From Filosporella fistucella (taxonomy: Eukaryota > Ascomycota > Leotiomycetes > Helotiales): a stretch of 64,000 bases of DNA. Below the pieces are notes generated by a model. The model was not told the origin of the DNA, searched no databases, and saw only the letters and a list, made by a program, of their open reading frames with translations. Positions 1 to 12,067 of this stretch are shown here, piece after piece; position 1 is the stretch's first letter, and each line of letters starts with the position of its first letter. Made by a program: the position numbers and the translations under genes. The DNA is taken from positions 806,001 to 870,000 of the forward strand of contig JAQJZZ010000018.1 in the NCBI GenBank assembly GCA_030077755.1, in the 5' to 3' direction.

Positions 1-2600
1 CAGTCTGAGTATTTGGCTCCAACAACGAGTCGCTCAAAGATCTGTCCTCAGTGGTTAGAATTGCCATCTAATTTGGAAATGTTCACCCTTCCCTGTGCGA
101 TGAACTCTCGATCCACGCCATAACACGCTGGTTTGCTTCTTGTTGATCTCTTCCAATCTGAACTTGACGCTCATGATGACCTCCAAAGGGGAATTGATGC
201 CGAAGCTGAATTTCTCTAACATACAAAATGAACTTCTTTCCACCTTTCACCTGCCTGGCAAATTCAATTTACAAATCTTCTTCTGTATGAACTTAACCTC
301 CCTAATCGCGATACTAGTCCAAAATTAATCCAAATAAAATAAAAGAAGACTTTCAAATCGAGCTCGTCGAACATCAAAGCAAATGGCCCTATGCTCGTAC
401 CCAAAATAATTGGCAGTGACGGCTAAAGTGGGGTACAACAGTAGAAATTCATGATCGGGGCATTCGATGGACAAGGGGAGATGGCAGTGGAGGATGAAAT
501 CAGACCCGTGATGATTTCAGACCAGGTTAAGGCAGTTTGCAGTGGCTGAGAGAAAGTGAAAATTTGCGTCAGGGTCAGACATCTTCTGTAAACTCAAATC
601 ACAATGAAAACGTGCCATCTCAGGGCACCAGTGGCTCGGAAGCTGACATCATTAGTTGAGATTTCTAGATGTTACTATCTAAAAGAAGCGATTTGGCTTA
701 GCCCAGTAATTCAAGTTAGCCATATGAAAAAACAGCTTTTAACCGAAACCAACGCTTGAATAGCTCTGGTTTTGACGAAGCTTTCGATCGGCCTTGACCA
801 AGTTGAACAACAGTTGGCAATTTCAGACCTTCCCTTAACATCCAAAGCAAGAAATCAAACACCTTATACGCCGCAGCTTTTTGAAGCTTCAGTGGTCACT
901 TGGTTGCAAATTTTCTCAACCCTGAGCAACCGACAACTCTCAGGATCTTCTAAATCGCAGAGCTGGTAAGTGTCACTGCGCACAGTAGCTCTCTTTTTGC
1001 TAACACCCCTACTCCAGTATCAACATTCCATCGTACGATCTCCTCTCAATTAGTGGCTTTGACCTCCGTGAGTGCCTCTTAAATTCAGCATAGACAGATT
1101 TCCTTCTGTAACATTGCAATAGCAAGCAAAATGGTGAAGTCCTCTTTGAAAAAGGAAGAGCGGGAGGCAAAGTCATGGACATCTTCCGTGAAACGAAAGA
1201 CTTGACAAAAGTTGGCTCGTTCTTAATAAGCGTCGTAGAGATTCATTTTCAAACTCCTCAACTCAACCAAGTAGTGGAAGCTCGACCGATGGTGCCAACA
1301 AAGATGCGAATGTACCAGGCAACACAGCTTCGCCCATAGTACTATTGATGAAAGACATGGAAATGGAACGAACTGGCTCCAAGGCGTTTCTAATTTGGCT
1401 GAAATCGACGATTGTCATACTGAAGTTCAGTGGGAGATTTGGACTTGGACAGTGCATGTTTCATTCCTTGTATCTAAAAGGAATAAACGTGCACGAGAGC
1501 TTGACTTGGCCAAGTTGGAGGAGATGGGCAACAAGACAGTCTCTGCCACATTCATCGAAAAAGACAATGGCATCTGGCTTTGCGTTGAGCTCAGTGGCGA
1601 TTCTGGAACCGTAACCCTCCCTGGAATAGATTCAACTTATCCTGTCGAGCAGCTGGTCTCGCAACGATCAGCGCAATTCGAAGCTGATTACCATCTTGAG
1701 GGCACGAATTGGCACTTTGATAGAGGCACGCTATTGTAATGTCAACATGTGGAGGCAGAAGTCAGTGGGGGCGATCTGGGTGGTTGAGCTGTGGTGGAGA
1801 AGCCGATAACCAAAAATCAATGGTTGTGCTTTGCAGTGTTCATTTCTGGAGGAAAACATTAGCTGCCTTCGATATGATGGTATTGAAGCAACAGATCTTG
1901 AGTTTGTGCAAATTGGATGACCATACAGTGCTTTCAATTTCGCAACATAATTATAACATTATCTCTTGAATTTCTCTTAGGCGCTTTCATCATTTCAAAC
2001 TAAATTTTTTTTCTATACTATCCAGCTATACGTTGAAGACCCATGCATTTAGATTGATCATTATCAATATCAGGAAAACAAGTATAAGCCACAATCATTT
2101 ACGGGATTTTCAGGCTAAACTACCCCTTCTTTTTCAGGAGTAGTCCTCTTTTGTATAATGCTGGTGGCCTGGGCAATAGGTCAAGCAAAATTACCTCTCA
2201 TACTCAGGTTTACTTGCCGATGTCTCTCTTGAGTCACTTTCGCTTCGCATGTTGTGGTCACTGTGCTTAGAGTTCGAATGCATACAAAATACGATACGGA
2301 GTGGCAGACGGTATTTCATATATGTGGCAATAGAACAGGGGGGTTATTGGACTGGAGTTTATTATATTGTTCTCCACAAATAATTCTGAAATCTAGACGA
2401 ATCATGTCTCTCTACCGATTGAAGCATCATTCAATTTTGCATTTGGTAAAAATACCACCCATCCTGGACAATTCTCAACGTACCCACAAATGTTGCGGGC
2501 AATCTCCTCAGCTAGTAATTGTATCACCCGTGGTGACCAGCATGAGCTTCGCTAAAGTATGGATAGCCTTCGATATTGAAAGTCAGCAACGATTCACTTG
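1..2600. other. No recognisable gene; scattered open frames
   Basis: I recognise no gene here. Two open stretches on the plus strand, about 1120-1340 and 1395-1739, have a protein-like composition but match no family I know. They do not join into a convincing spliced model. They may be the remains of a gene or an orphan whose splice sites I cannot place. The rest looks like AT-rich intergenic sequence. Confidence 0.4.
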
Positions 2601-3608
2601 TTAAATGTGTTTGCTCTTACCATATTTTGGGTGTTGAATGGTCTCAGGACTAATCTTGAAAGAATTGTCTACTGCCCAACTATGAAGCTTTTCCCAGTCG
2701 ACACATTCATGATTGAAAGTATAGTTTGAACGTGGATAAGGGTGGTGGTCCTGCGGAGTCAAATCTTGCCAATACCAGGTCAACATGGTCACGTCGGCGT
2801 TACACATGAGATAAAGCCGAAGACTTTCAATGCAATGCTCTAAAATCTGTTATCTGCCATTCGCAAAGTTATGAAGGCAGGCAAGGAGCATACCAATGTG
2901 AGAATCATATACAGTTTCGGTGGAGCTACCTTCGGTATGGTAGGTACCATAGTACCCAGGTGCTAAAGCCTGCCTGATCTCTTTCTATATCACATATTAG
3001 AAGCAACCTCTAAGAACTTGAGAGGAACGAACAAGACAATGAAGATTGTGAAAGACATTCATCATTCCCCAGTAGTCGCCCGACCCATCTGCTAGTGGGA
3101 TCGAATCCTGGCCAATCTTTTGTAGCATGGTCGGTGATAATCGAGTATTGTATCCTCATATGAATCAGTGATAATTCAATCAATTTCAATGTGCAAGACT
3201 TACCTTGGAAAAGATCTTCCCATGCTTGGTCTGAATCTGGGGAAGGGTCCCCTCTAAACTTAGACGGGTGGTCAACATCAGTTGTGAACAATACATGTTC
3301 AAGTGTGTCTCTTGCTGGTGCTGTACAGTATATGAGCGTTTTTGTCATGTTTTGGGAGCTTCAAGACTAGACTAACCGTATGGTTTGAACCCTGAATGCT
3401 GACGCTGATGAATCCACAAAATCATGTACGCAGTGGTATAAAGCACAAGAAGAATGGAGTGAATTATCCACAGCCGCGCCGACGTTCGAGATATCTTCTT
3501 TGTACCCACTGGTGAGTCTTTCTCTAGGAGAGTCAAATGAGAAACGGGATCGTCCTCATCGTTGTGATCGGGATGAAGATACATGTTGACAAGTTTTTGA
3601 TAATGCAT
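2601..3608 (-). CDS. UstYa-family (DUF3328) membrane oxidase, five exons
   Basis: Proposed exons are 3608-3377, 3320-3204, 3154-3033, 2984-2894 and 2839-2601; they total 801 nt (266 aa) with consistent phases. A transmembrane helix lies near residues 50-70. Next comes a typical UstYa entry segment (APARDTLEHV) and then the two family motifs, HNLHC (context NVFHNLHCLKEIRQAL) and HIEHC (context DSHIEHCIESLRLYLMCNAD). UstYa-type proteins act as metal-dependent oxidases in fungal RiPP (dikaritin) and other peptide pathways, making cyclising bonds or oxidising side chains. Both motifs are intact, so the gene looks functional. The donor of intron 3 (gttcgt) is weak but gives the right family sequence. 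The product of the pathway cannot be read from the sequence. Confidence 0.85.
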
Positions 3609-5288
3609 TTGAGTGTATTCAATCCGAATTCGAGTATCTTACACAATGGGTACCAGAGATTGAAGAGGGTACTGAGCTCGAAGTTTTGATAAATTTGGGG
3701 GGACTTGAGTTGACCCTCAAATTATTTTCTGTTAAAAGACCAGAAGCTACATGGAAATTCAAGGAGGCAATGCAGAGGGGTTAAAATGCAGATGCAAAAT
3801 CCATCTCCGTCGTTTGACGATATCAAGCCAACTTTAGAAGCTCCTAGAACATAATTACATGGCACTGATGCAGGTGACTGAACATACATTCTGTGCCTCA
3901 TTCTTGATTTTACTGATAACGAAAGAGGAACTTGTGCATGTGCCACTGGTATATGGAGTCAAATGATTCAGCTGCATACAAACCTAGAGGGAAACCGTCC
4001 GGGATCAGCGGGAAAGATTGTGGTCCGTTCCATTCACAGCATCAGAAGCTTGGAGGCTTTAAATGTTCCGAGCTTGATAATGATGTAGCATTGATCACGG
4101 TGGCGGATACGAGGGACGTAGGCCCAATCATAGTTTTGCAGAAGTGAAAATATATTCAGGGGTAAGTCAACCTGTTAGCCGTGCCTCACGACTGCAGGAC
4201 AACTCAGTGCTGAGAAATTACCGGAGGCTAACAACCGATTTATTGCCGCCCAATTTGTTATCTTTGACAGTGCCTCACGACTGCAGGACAACTCAGTGGT
4301 AAAAGCTTAACGGGGATGACGAACAGATCTATTGCCATCCAGGTTATTATCTTTGCCCATGCCAACGCTGAGTCCGGATCAATATGCTTGCATTCTACTT
4401 TGCAAGGAAGAAATACATTCAATTGAAACAGCCAATCGCCTGTCTTATAATCTACGCATATCATACTTAAAACAGCAGGTGGTCGGCTTTTTCCGTCAAA
4501 GTTGACATACCGTTATATCGCGAGTAAGGGAGATGTGCACTGACAAAAGTGCGCACCAGAAAAACCTATGAGATTGCAATTACATACATGCTTGATAAAA
4601 CATGGGAACACGGACATTGCTCAGATTACTCCTTGGAGAGCCCCTTGCTTGGGAATCGAAGATCCCTTCAATTGAGTTCCATACGAGACCTCTGCTTTTG
4701 TTCTTTACCGAGATACGAGCCACGCTAAAATGATTCCTGGAGCCGCCAGCTAATCTTTCTTTTGCAGATGCTTGTTAGGTATTGAACATTGGTTGGTGTT
4801 TCAATTTCAGGCGAAACCTACCTGGTCTTGCAACCTGGACTCAAGTATATTGCGAGTCTGTGATCTCCCTATTTGCTATTAAATTATTGAAATATACAAT
4901 ATCTTGAAATATCTGCATTGTTCTCGCCCAGTTTTTAGATTTAAGCCAGAATAGGAACTCAACTCTAGTACACGGAACACATTTTGGAGGCTTAGCAAGT
5001 TATCTTCAACATTTCAGGGCAATGATGATAAGTTGAACGAGTGGTATGTTGACTAAATTTCAAGAAAGGAGGAAGAGATCCCTATGCTTGACATGTATGA
5101 CCTGTGCTTCCATCTTGAGAAAAGCAAAATCTTGATCCAAAACCCAGTTCCAGCTCCATCAGCAACACAAATACTTTGGGAGACAACCTGAACCTCGAAA
5201 TCTGAATACAAATGAGCGCTTTACCAAAATAAAATGTGGTTCACATACGAAGTCAAGGTATGCCTTCTTTAAAGGGAGCATCACTCCC
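3609..5288. other. Intergenic, contains a two-copy tandem repeat
   Basis: There is no convincing gene on either strand. The open frames near 3722-3946 (-) and 3932-4147 (+) overlap each other and show no family features. The one clear structure is the tandem duplication at 4181-4357. Confidence 0.5.
4181..4357. repeat. Two-copy tandem duplication, period about 89 bp
   Basis: The 20-mer TGCCTCACGACTGCAGGACA occurs at 4182 and again at 4271, and AACTCAGTG follows in both copies. Further along, both units carry a related stretch (attgccgcccaatttgttatc versus attgccatccaggttattatc, shown only to compare) at the same offset. The first 29 bp are nearly identical and the remainder has diverged, which suggests an old local duplication. 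Confidence 0.75.
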
Positions 5289-5484
5289 TCATCCATTGTT
5301 TGAGCCAAAGTCAGCGGCAAGAGCTTCGTCAATGACGGCGGCGGCTATAGATTTATTTAGCTACGATCATGCCAGTTACAGAGAGGTAAAAATGCCAACC
5401 TTCAGCCGGAACAGCAACAGGAGCTGCTGCTGCCATGGTGAAAAGCCAAGCAGACATAGCAAGAGCAAAAAGTTTGAATTGCAT
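5289..5484 (-). CDS. Tiny secreted peptide (46 aa), two exons
   Basis: Exons are 5484-5400 and 5344-5289, joined by a 55-nt intron with a GT start and TAG end; together they encode 46 residues. The first 20 or so residues form a clear signal peptide (MQFKLFALAMSAWLFTMAAA). An Ala/Pro/Val-rich linker and an acidic tail ending DFGSNNG follow. The mature part would be only about 25 residues, with no cysteines and no dibasic Kex2 sites. A TATA-like box and a long fungal-style 5' leader support expression. It lies between a UstYa gene and a second HxxHC-motif gene, so it is a candidate precursor peptide. It lacks the repeated cores of known dikaritin precursors and could simply be a small secreted protein. 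Confidence 0.6.
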
Positions 5485-6358
5485 GTTTATGTTGGCAGAT
5501 GACGTGAATGAGGACCGCCGATCAAGCTAGAAAAATAGGTCGAATGAATTTTTGTTGGTAGTTGTGAGAAGTGAGATGTGAAGGAATTGAAAGGAGAATG
5601 TGTGGAGGTTTCTTCTTAAATAGCTGAGACAAGAAGAGATGGATTCGAGGAAATTCACGGAAGAAATGATATCAATCAAGATTGATCACCTGGTTACCTG
5701 AATTTTCCTGGTTCTACTGACCACCTTCCTCTTTCAATGTCAATTCCTGGAAGGCATCTTATCCTGGGAGATGTCGTGATGTAGATAACATGTTGCATAT
5801 GCTTGGTGATGAAAGAAGTACATTAAATGAAACTCTCTCCCATGCAATATGCAATTTTATGGCACAGCTTCATTCACATGCCACTATCACGGATGCTCCT
5901 TCTCCGAGGAGTAAGGTCGAGGTTGAATATTCTGGTTGATCTGGTAACATCACCTAGGATGAAAGTGAAGGATACACCGACAGGCTCGTTCAAGAGACCT
6001 ATCAACGAACAAGAGATGAACTCAAGAAACATAACGTCAGATAAACGCACAAGTGTAGTCAGGCCCCTGGTACACGACCCGTGCAAAAAGCTGTACGTCA
6101 GATGCATAGTCACAGATAACACTCCCGCAGTTATCATTCTCCTCATGCCGGAAAACATGGTGGAAACCATGTCTTTCATATCGAACGTGATGGCTTAATA
6201 TGATATCAATTTATTGGTGCTCATGGATCGTGCTAACCCAGTTCCAAACTTGAGATATGGTGAAGTAGCAACTTGTGCTGCTGGCTTACCTACCGTTCCA
6301 AATATCTTCAACTTTTCGCAGTCTTTCATACAGCAACTTAAAATAATTTATCTGAACC
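5485..6358. other. Divergent promoter region
   Basis: This stretch separates the minus-strand peptide gene from the plus-strand HxxHC gene and probably serves both. Overlapping open frames on both strands (5827-6198 + and 5874-6179 -) are mirror frames without family features, so I did not call a gene. Confidence 0.4.
5615..5622 (-). promoter_or_regulatory. TATA-like box of the small secreted peptide gene
   Basis: On the minus strand the sequence reads TATTTAAG about 131 bp upstream of the ATG at 5484. A pyrimidine- and CA-rich leader typical of fungal 5' UTRs follows. Confidence 0.45.
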
Positions 6359-7138
6359 ATGCCAATACACTATACTTCAAAACTCGAAATGGAACAGAGC
6401 GACGAGAGTCTTCTTTCTCACTCCGATTATTCAGATACACAGCTTGAAATCTACCCAGGAGCTGTGAAGACGAAAACCAATCTTATACGTCGAATATTGA
6501 GTTCAGCAACACAGACACAGATCCGTGTAATTTATTGCCTTTGTGTGATTCTGTTTCTAGGAGTCGCTGTTATTGTCCCGGGATATTTAGCACTTCAAAC
6601 CTCATCTATATCAAGTCCTTCATCCACAAATTTTTTGAAGCTTACGAGCTGTGGGAATTCGACAACGGAAGCAAAAGCAAATGGATGCGTCCTAGATTTC
6701 ATCGCGGGGGCATGGGTGCACCCAAAGTGCTTTGATCAAGAGCTTGAAAGAGAGTTTTTGGCCTTAACAAATTGGCAGTGGTTTACAGACGCTGAACGAC
6801 AGAATGAGATCTCGTTTGATCACATCAAAGAGACGGGCGGACCAAATCCAATATATGTTTCAATTCAGTACCATGATTTCCACTGCGGCTATACTTGGAG
6901 GAAATTTCATCGAGCAGTGATCAATCGGGTTCCAATCGACACACACATTGGTGCATATGATCATACCGTCCACTGTTCAAACGCCCTCGCAGCACCAAGA
7001 CGAACTGAGGTATCAAAGTTCTTCCAAATTTTCACGTCATGTAAGATGGCGGAAGATTGTAAGTGCACTCCCTTTCTCCATGCGTGATTCTTGAAAAACT
7101 AAGTGAAAGTAGATGAACTTGATAGGGTGTGGTCATGA
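6359..7138 (+). CDS. UstYa-like single-pass membrane protein with two HxxHC motifs
   Basis: Exons are 6359-7058 and 7113-7138, giving 241 aa. Residues 1-50 are a polar, Ser-rich cytosolic tail. A membrane helix follows near residues 54-78, then a Cys-containing lumenal domain that starts with CGNSTTEAKANGC. Two motifs stand out: HDFHC (context YHDFHCGYTWRKFHRA) and HTVHC (context YDHTVHCSNAL). Their spacing and type resemble the HxxHC pair of UstYa proteins. The rest of the domain (CFDQELEREFL, W-rich) belongs to a separate fungal family usually annotated as hypothetical. By analogy it may be an oxidase working with the UstYa protein 3 kb upstream. That role is inference. Confidence 0.7.
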
Positions 7139-7850
7139 GGTATTCTAGTCAGGCAACGGCAGCATGATGTCGAGCAGGATCTCAGGTCTGATTCTATGGA
7201 AGGAGCTTTACAGCTTGTATTGACTACAATTTTAGGCAATACCTGAATGGATTCTTTTGTGGAGGGGCCCTAAATACATTGAATTTCTCACAAAGTTTCT
7301 GGCTTTCCAGGGGTCACTTGATATGGCCGAAGAAACTAGATAGATAATTACAGACAGCCAACGGCGCTGAGAATTTTCGCCTTCCAAACCTTTTATTTAG
7401 TTTTTGTGATGAACTCTGACTTGAATTTCCTAAATATAATCGGATTCTATTCAAGATTCGCATTTAGGCAGGAATCTTTTTTTCATTGTTATTTCGGAGA
7501 GTGTCTCCGAACGGCAATTAATTAGACGAGATGTGTTAGGGGAAGGGTGGCACTGCCGTGCGATCTTCCCGAGATCTGTGATCTTGCGGGGTACATGTAT
7601 TCTGGAGGCTCTTCAATCTCGTGAACCAAATTTCAAGCATCTTGATATGAGGCAGTCAAACCCGGCAAGACGAAAAGTTTTCTTGTTCCGTCGGCATGAA
7701 AAAGTAATTTGGATAATAGTAGATCTTTTTGGTGTGCCATTTCAGACATTAACTCTATCAAGCTCGTTTACTCACATTAGTATAAAATGGAAAGACTCCC
7801 GCTCAATTCTTCTGAATCCAAATCGTCTACATTCAATAAACATTTCCAAT
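7139..7850. other. Intergenic and promoter of the hydrolase gene
   Basis: No gene is seen. The downstream hydrolase frame is open back to 7533, but that extension is dropped because the ATG at 7851 starts a clean signal peptide and a TATA box precedes it. Confidence 0.5.
7781..7787 (+). promoter_or_regulatory. TATA box of the secreted hydrolase gene
   Basis: TATAAAA lies 64 bp upstream of the ATG at 7851. An A/C-rich leader follows, as expected for a fungal core promoter. Confidence 0.5.
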
Positions 7851-8866
7851 ATGTTTACACCAATTGTTTTACTGCTTACAGCAGCTCCTTTGGCATTGGG
7901 GCAAAGCTCAGGACAATTTCAACCCAAGCCAGGCTATTTTCCAGCAACCGGCGACGATACTATTGCTGGAGGAATTTTTTGCATTCCACTTAGTGATTTG
8001 CCCAAGTATACTGCGAGCACACCTGCTTCAGCTACAGGAACAGAATCTCCAAAAGGTGCTGGAGCTGTCACTTCGGGATCAGGACCGTATCCTGCAGGGA
8101 TGACAACAGATTCTGGCTTGCCTGCTCACACCATCTACGCACCCAAAACACCACCAACAAATGTCACAATGCCATTTATTTCTTGGGGAAATGGGGGATG
8201 CGCAAGTGATGGCTCGCAATATCGCAACTTTCTCACGGAAATCGCTAGTTATGGGTATGTGATTGCAGCTGATGGGCCACCAACAGGAAGCCAAGGTAGT
8301 CAGACAAAGGTGCAAGATAGTAGAGATTCGATCAATTGGGCTATCAAAGGGGGAGCAGCCAAGTATGGAAACATAGATACCACAAAAATAGCAAGTGCGG
8401 GACATAGCTGTGGAGGATTGGAGGCTATGTCCGTTGCATACCATGATGATAGGGTAAAGTTCATGATGCTATTCAACATCGCAGTTTTCCAAGATGAGAA
8501 GCGATATCTGCTATCAGAGCTGAAGTCCCCGGTGGCATGGTTTGTTGGTGGTCCTAAAGACATGGGTTACTTGAACGTATGTCTATCATATTCTATACGA
8601 GAACAAGATTCTAACTCTTTATCTAGTCTCAAAAGGATTACGCACTCCTTCCATCGAAATTACCAGCTTATATGGCCAGTCTTGATACAGGTCATTCTGC
8701 AACCTTCTCAGCAACCAATGGTGGCAAGTTTGGAAAAGCGGCAGTGGCATATCTTCAGTGGCAATTCCGAGGAAATCTGACTGCCAAGGAAATTTGTCAG
8801 AACCCGAAAGCGACAGGTAGTCTGGTTTCTGACAAGTGGAATGTGACTTCAAAGAACTGGTCTTAA
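7851..8866 (+). CDS. Secreted alpha/beta hydrolase, two exons
   Basis: Exons 7851-8576 and 8627-8866 encode 321 aa. Residues 1-17 are a signal peptide (MFTPIVLLLTAAPLALG). The alpha/beta hydrolase core includes a nucleophile elbow GHSCGG with Ser near residue 186, and a preceding strand motif FISWGNGGC typical of fungal secreted dienelactone-hydrolase- or chlorophyllase-like esterases. The family hydrolyses esters outside the cell; the substrate is not known. The 50-nt intron has clean GT and TAG ends. The gene borders the possible UstYa locus but could equally belong with the esterase and pectinase genes that follow. Confidence 0.8.
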
Positions 8867-9580
8867 GCTCTGTCTTTATAGCCACATAGGGATTCACCAT
8901 ATATGTATACCGTCAACTATTTTGAAAACAAGGGCACGCATTGGGATGGAAAGTATTGCCAAAATGTAATCTAAAGAGTTGGTAGATTGAAAACCTACAG
9001 ATTACCCTGTAACTTTTGGGGGTTGCTTGTCGAGAACCGTTTAAAGGACTTTCATGCACACAAAAAATACCTATACTTAGGCATTTTTATAAATCGTAGG
9101 TTGGAAATTTTTTTTACTCGGCTGATACGGAGTGGCAACGAACATGGTTGCTGATCGAGGAGAACGGTCCCTCTCTTGTTCGTAACAAATTACCTGCAAT
9201 TTGAAGTTCCCTGCTGCCCCTGCTCATTTATTAAAATCTAAGAGCGAAACCAAAATAAATGCGACCAAAACTGCGAGCGACATACTTTCAGGAAAATCGA
9301 TTGATAGCTTCACGGACTTTTAGAGTAGGCAATGAACCTCAGTGAGCCGAGCGGCAAACAAGCCAAGTGTTACAAAAGCTGGACAAAATTGAGAACCATA
9401 TATATGTTCCTTAATTTTATGTACTGAGATTGGTTGAACTCAATCTCCAGGTGATGATTGAGTCGCCTTGAATTTATGTACATGAACCAATCTCATAACC
9501 TCCACTCCCCATGAATAGACTGAACGACTGCAGGATTTTACTTCTATGGCGCTCTGATGTCTCATGCTCCAGAGTTTCAT
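8867..9580. other. Intergenic between convergent hydrolase and esterase genes
   Basis: The two flanking genes point toward each other. AT-rich sequence with no open frame of note fills the gap. Confidence 0.5.
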
Positions 9581-10532
9581 CTATGCAAGAATGCCAAAGA
9601 ACTTGAGCATCAAGTCTTCATTCACAGGAGCTATGTGCCCAACACCAGCACCAAAGATGCCCTGAAGTTTGGTCCCATCACCATAGATCTGTTGAGTGTA
9701 TGCTGACGACGGAACACCTGTGACATTTTTGCTGAACGTAACCCCCAACACATTCGACCACTGCTTCACAGCTTCAATAGCACATTGTGGTCTGACCAGA
9801 GTATCTGCCAAACCATGGACAATCATCATTCGTGGTCGCCGGTCAGTATAGCCAGGGTATGAGTTGCGTACAAAATTACCCCATTGTTCGGGTGTGTGGG
9901 TGAGTCCTTGAGCACAAGTCTGATTTGGAGAGGCAGGTGTGGCACTAGGAGCACCTGCAAAACATGCATGAGCAGTGCCTGAAAAGGCAGCACCTGCTTC
10001 GAAAACGTCGGGATATGATCCAGCCATCACGTTGGTCATCATTGCTCCTGAAGAACCACCCATGACATACACTTTTGCTGCATCGCCACTGTATTTGTTC
10101 AGAGTGTAGTTGACCATATTCACAATGCCTAAAGCATCACCGCCTTGACCATGCGTCAAACTTCCGGCGCTCTGCACGTCCCAGCAATTGTTCATGTTGG
10201 GGGTACCGGGGTAGATGAGGACAAAGCCGTTTTTGTCAGCGTATGATGGGAGCTTCGTCCCGCTATACCATGCGGGCGCATTTCCACCACAGGGGTGCAA
10301 CTGTATAAGTGTCAGCATAATGCGAGTAATGGCACTACATTGTAACGCCCCGAATTGAATTACTGACTGCGACAATGACTGCCGGCTTAGATGCCACCTT
10401 GTCGGGAACGTAGATGTACATGTTTATCTTCGTGGGATTGTTGCCGAAGTCTTTGACTTGTACCAGGGAAGCGCACAAGCCCAGTGCCACGGACGCTGTC
10501 ATAACCAGCAGAGATGATGAAGGGAGCAACAT
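9581..10532 (-). CDS. Secreted carbohydrate esterase family 1 (acetylxylan or feruloyl esterase)
   Basis: Exons 10532-10368 and 10300-9581 encode 294 aa. The N-terminal 20-22 residues are a signal peptide. The rest follows the CE1 / PHB-depolymerase-like fold: strand VIVALHPCGG at residues 52-61, nucleophile elbow GGSSGAMM with Ser near 138, an acid residue in HGLADTLV, and a catalytic His in GAGVGHIAP. Full length is normal for fungal CE1 acetylxylan esterases without a cellulose-binding module. It would remove acetyl or feruloyl groups from xylan in the apoplast or litter. Choosing between acetylxylan and feruloyl esterase needs biochemistry. Confidence 0.9.
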
Positions 10533-12067
10533 TTTTGAAGAGTATCGCTAAGCTCACTATTTCAATGCAGTAGATATGGAAAGTGTGAAAAAGTGCGAAA
10601 GAAATTTGGAGCTGTGAGCTTGATCTGTACCGTCCTTCCAACTTCAGGAACGTTCAAGTTCATATATGAATCTACAAATATAATGTGTCCTTCTGCTAGT
10701 GAAAAACGCGGGGTGGACGTATTCTGCAAAATCAAAATCCGGGGAAGAATTACCTCCACGCGATGCTGATATCCCGCAAATGCTATCCGCGTACGAAAAC
10801 AGTAACGCTCAGCAGCTTGGGTGTTTCAGAAATATCAGAAGTCGAGAAAAACTTTCCATTTCTAGACTTACGACATGAAAGCATTCAGTGGTTAAAACAG
10901 TATATTGTGGAAAAACAGCTGGAAAATGCAAAAAGCTCGGAAACCGATTTCGGCATGCGGAAAACGAGTTTTACCGGATCGGTATCGAAGAACGGCATGT
11001 AAGTTTGCTGGAAACATTGTCATCATGCAGCACAGATCGCGGGGTCAGTCACGGCCCGGATTTAGCCATATATCAAGGTTCCATTCGGGGTACGTCGAAT
11101 ACGGCACGAGCTGCCATCTCGGAGTCAAGCAGGCTGAAATCCAGCGGAGTAAGTTTGTGGCTTGCGGCAGGAGAGTCCGAGCCTTTTCTCAAGCATTTAA
11201 GTTTATGCAAGATGCAAGGAGATCGGATGACTGCCTGAGCCTCTGTCATTTGATCCCTAGCGGAGGGTCTTCCCGAGTCTACTTAACCTTATTTACCTTG
11301 AGATCTCTATTCGTTACCAGTAAAATCTCGCTGTAAAGCTGACGAAGAATCTATCATAGGACTTAGATAACCTGAATCATTGGATGGTTGTCTCGAGATT
11401 TCAACCATGTAGAGATGTAGAGTTGTAGTCTTTGGGTCTTGCGAAAGGTCATTATTAGAGAGGAGATTGAAGATGACACACTTATTGCTACCGTAGGTAC
11501 ATACACTTTGACTGTATGGCTGAACTCTCTAGTACTAGTTCGATGCTGCAAGTCAATAAAATATACTGTTTGAAAATTGGGTTTTCTTTCATGCTCACAA
11601 CTTCAATTTTTAATACTACCTGTGATAATTAATCACCCCAAAAGCCTAATCGCTATAGTATTCTCAATCTCTCAAACAAAGACTGTTTGAACCGCTAGAA
11701 GCGCTCCAATCACTTCAAAGGTGTCACTGGATGCAGTCAGCGTTCCATTTCAGGGGCTCGGCTAATGTGGCCATCTCTCAAATTTCTAAACGCATCATGT
11801 TCCAAATGAATGTATGGGGATCTAAACTTCAAGGATCAAGAGTGCCATCGCTTCCATCTTGCTACGAGCATAGTCACAGCTGTCTAGTGCATGAGAAATG
11901 GGTATCTGTGTGTAAAGTATCGCGATCATCTTAAACACGACATTTTCTCGCAGTAAGGATTTTGCTTCAGGTGGTGGTCGATTTTTATTTTTCTCGTCTC
12001 TCTTATGATATTTTGCGCTGAGTTCATATTTTTATTACATTCATTTTAATGTGCTGATATTGCAATA
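10533..12067. other. Intergenic, overlapping frames without family features
   Basis: Three overlapping plus-strand frames of 79-143 codons lie at 10763-11336, but none has a family motif or a plausible splice partner. A stretch like this could hide an orphan gene or a decayed one; I cannot support either. Confidence 0.35.

Noticed and set aside
2254..2604. 116-codon plus frame ending at the UstYa stop codon
   Set aside because: No family features; it lies in the 3' flank of a confident minus-strand gene.
5827..6198. 123-codon plus frame with a 101-codon mirror frame on the minus strand
   Set aside because: Neither frame shows a family motif, signal peptide or splice partner, and they overlap a divergent promoter.
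7533..7850. Upstream extension of the hydrolase reading frame by 106 codons
   Set aside because: The ATG at 7851 begins a signal peptide and follows a TATA box; the extension has no secretion signal or family sequence.
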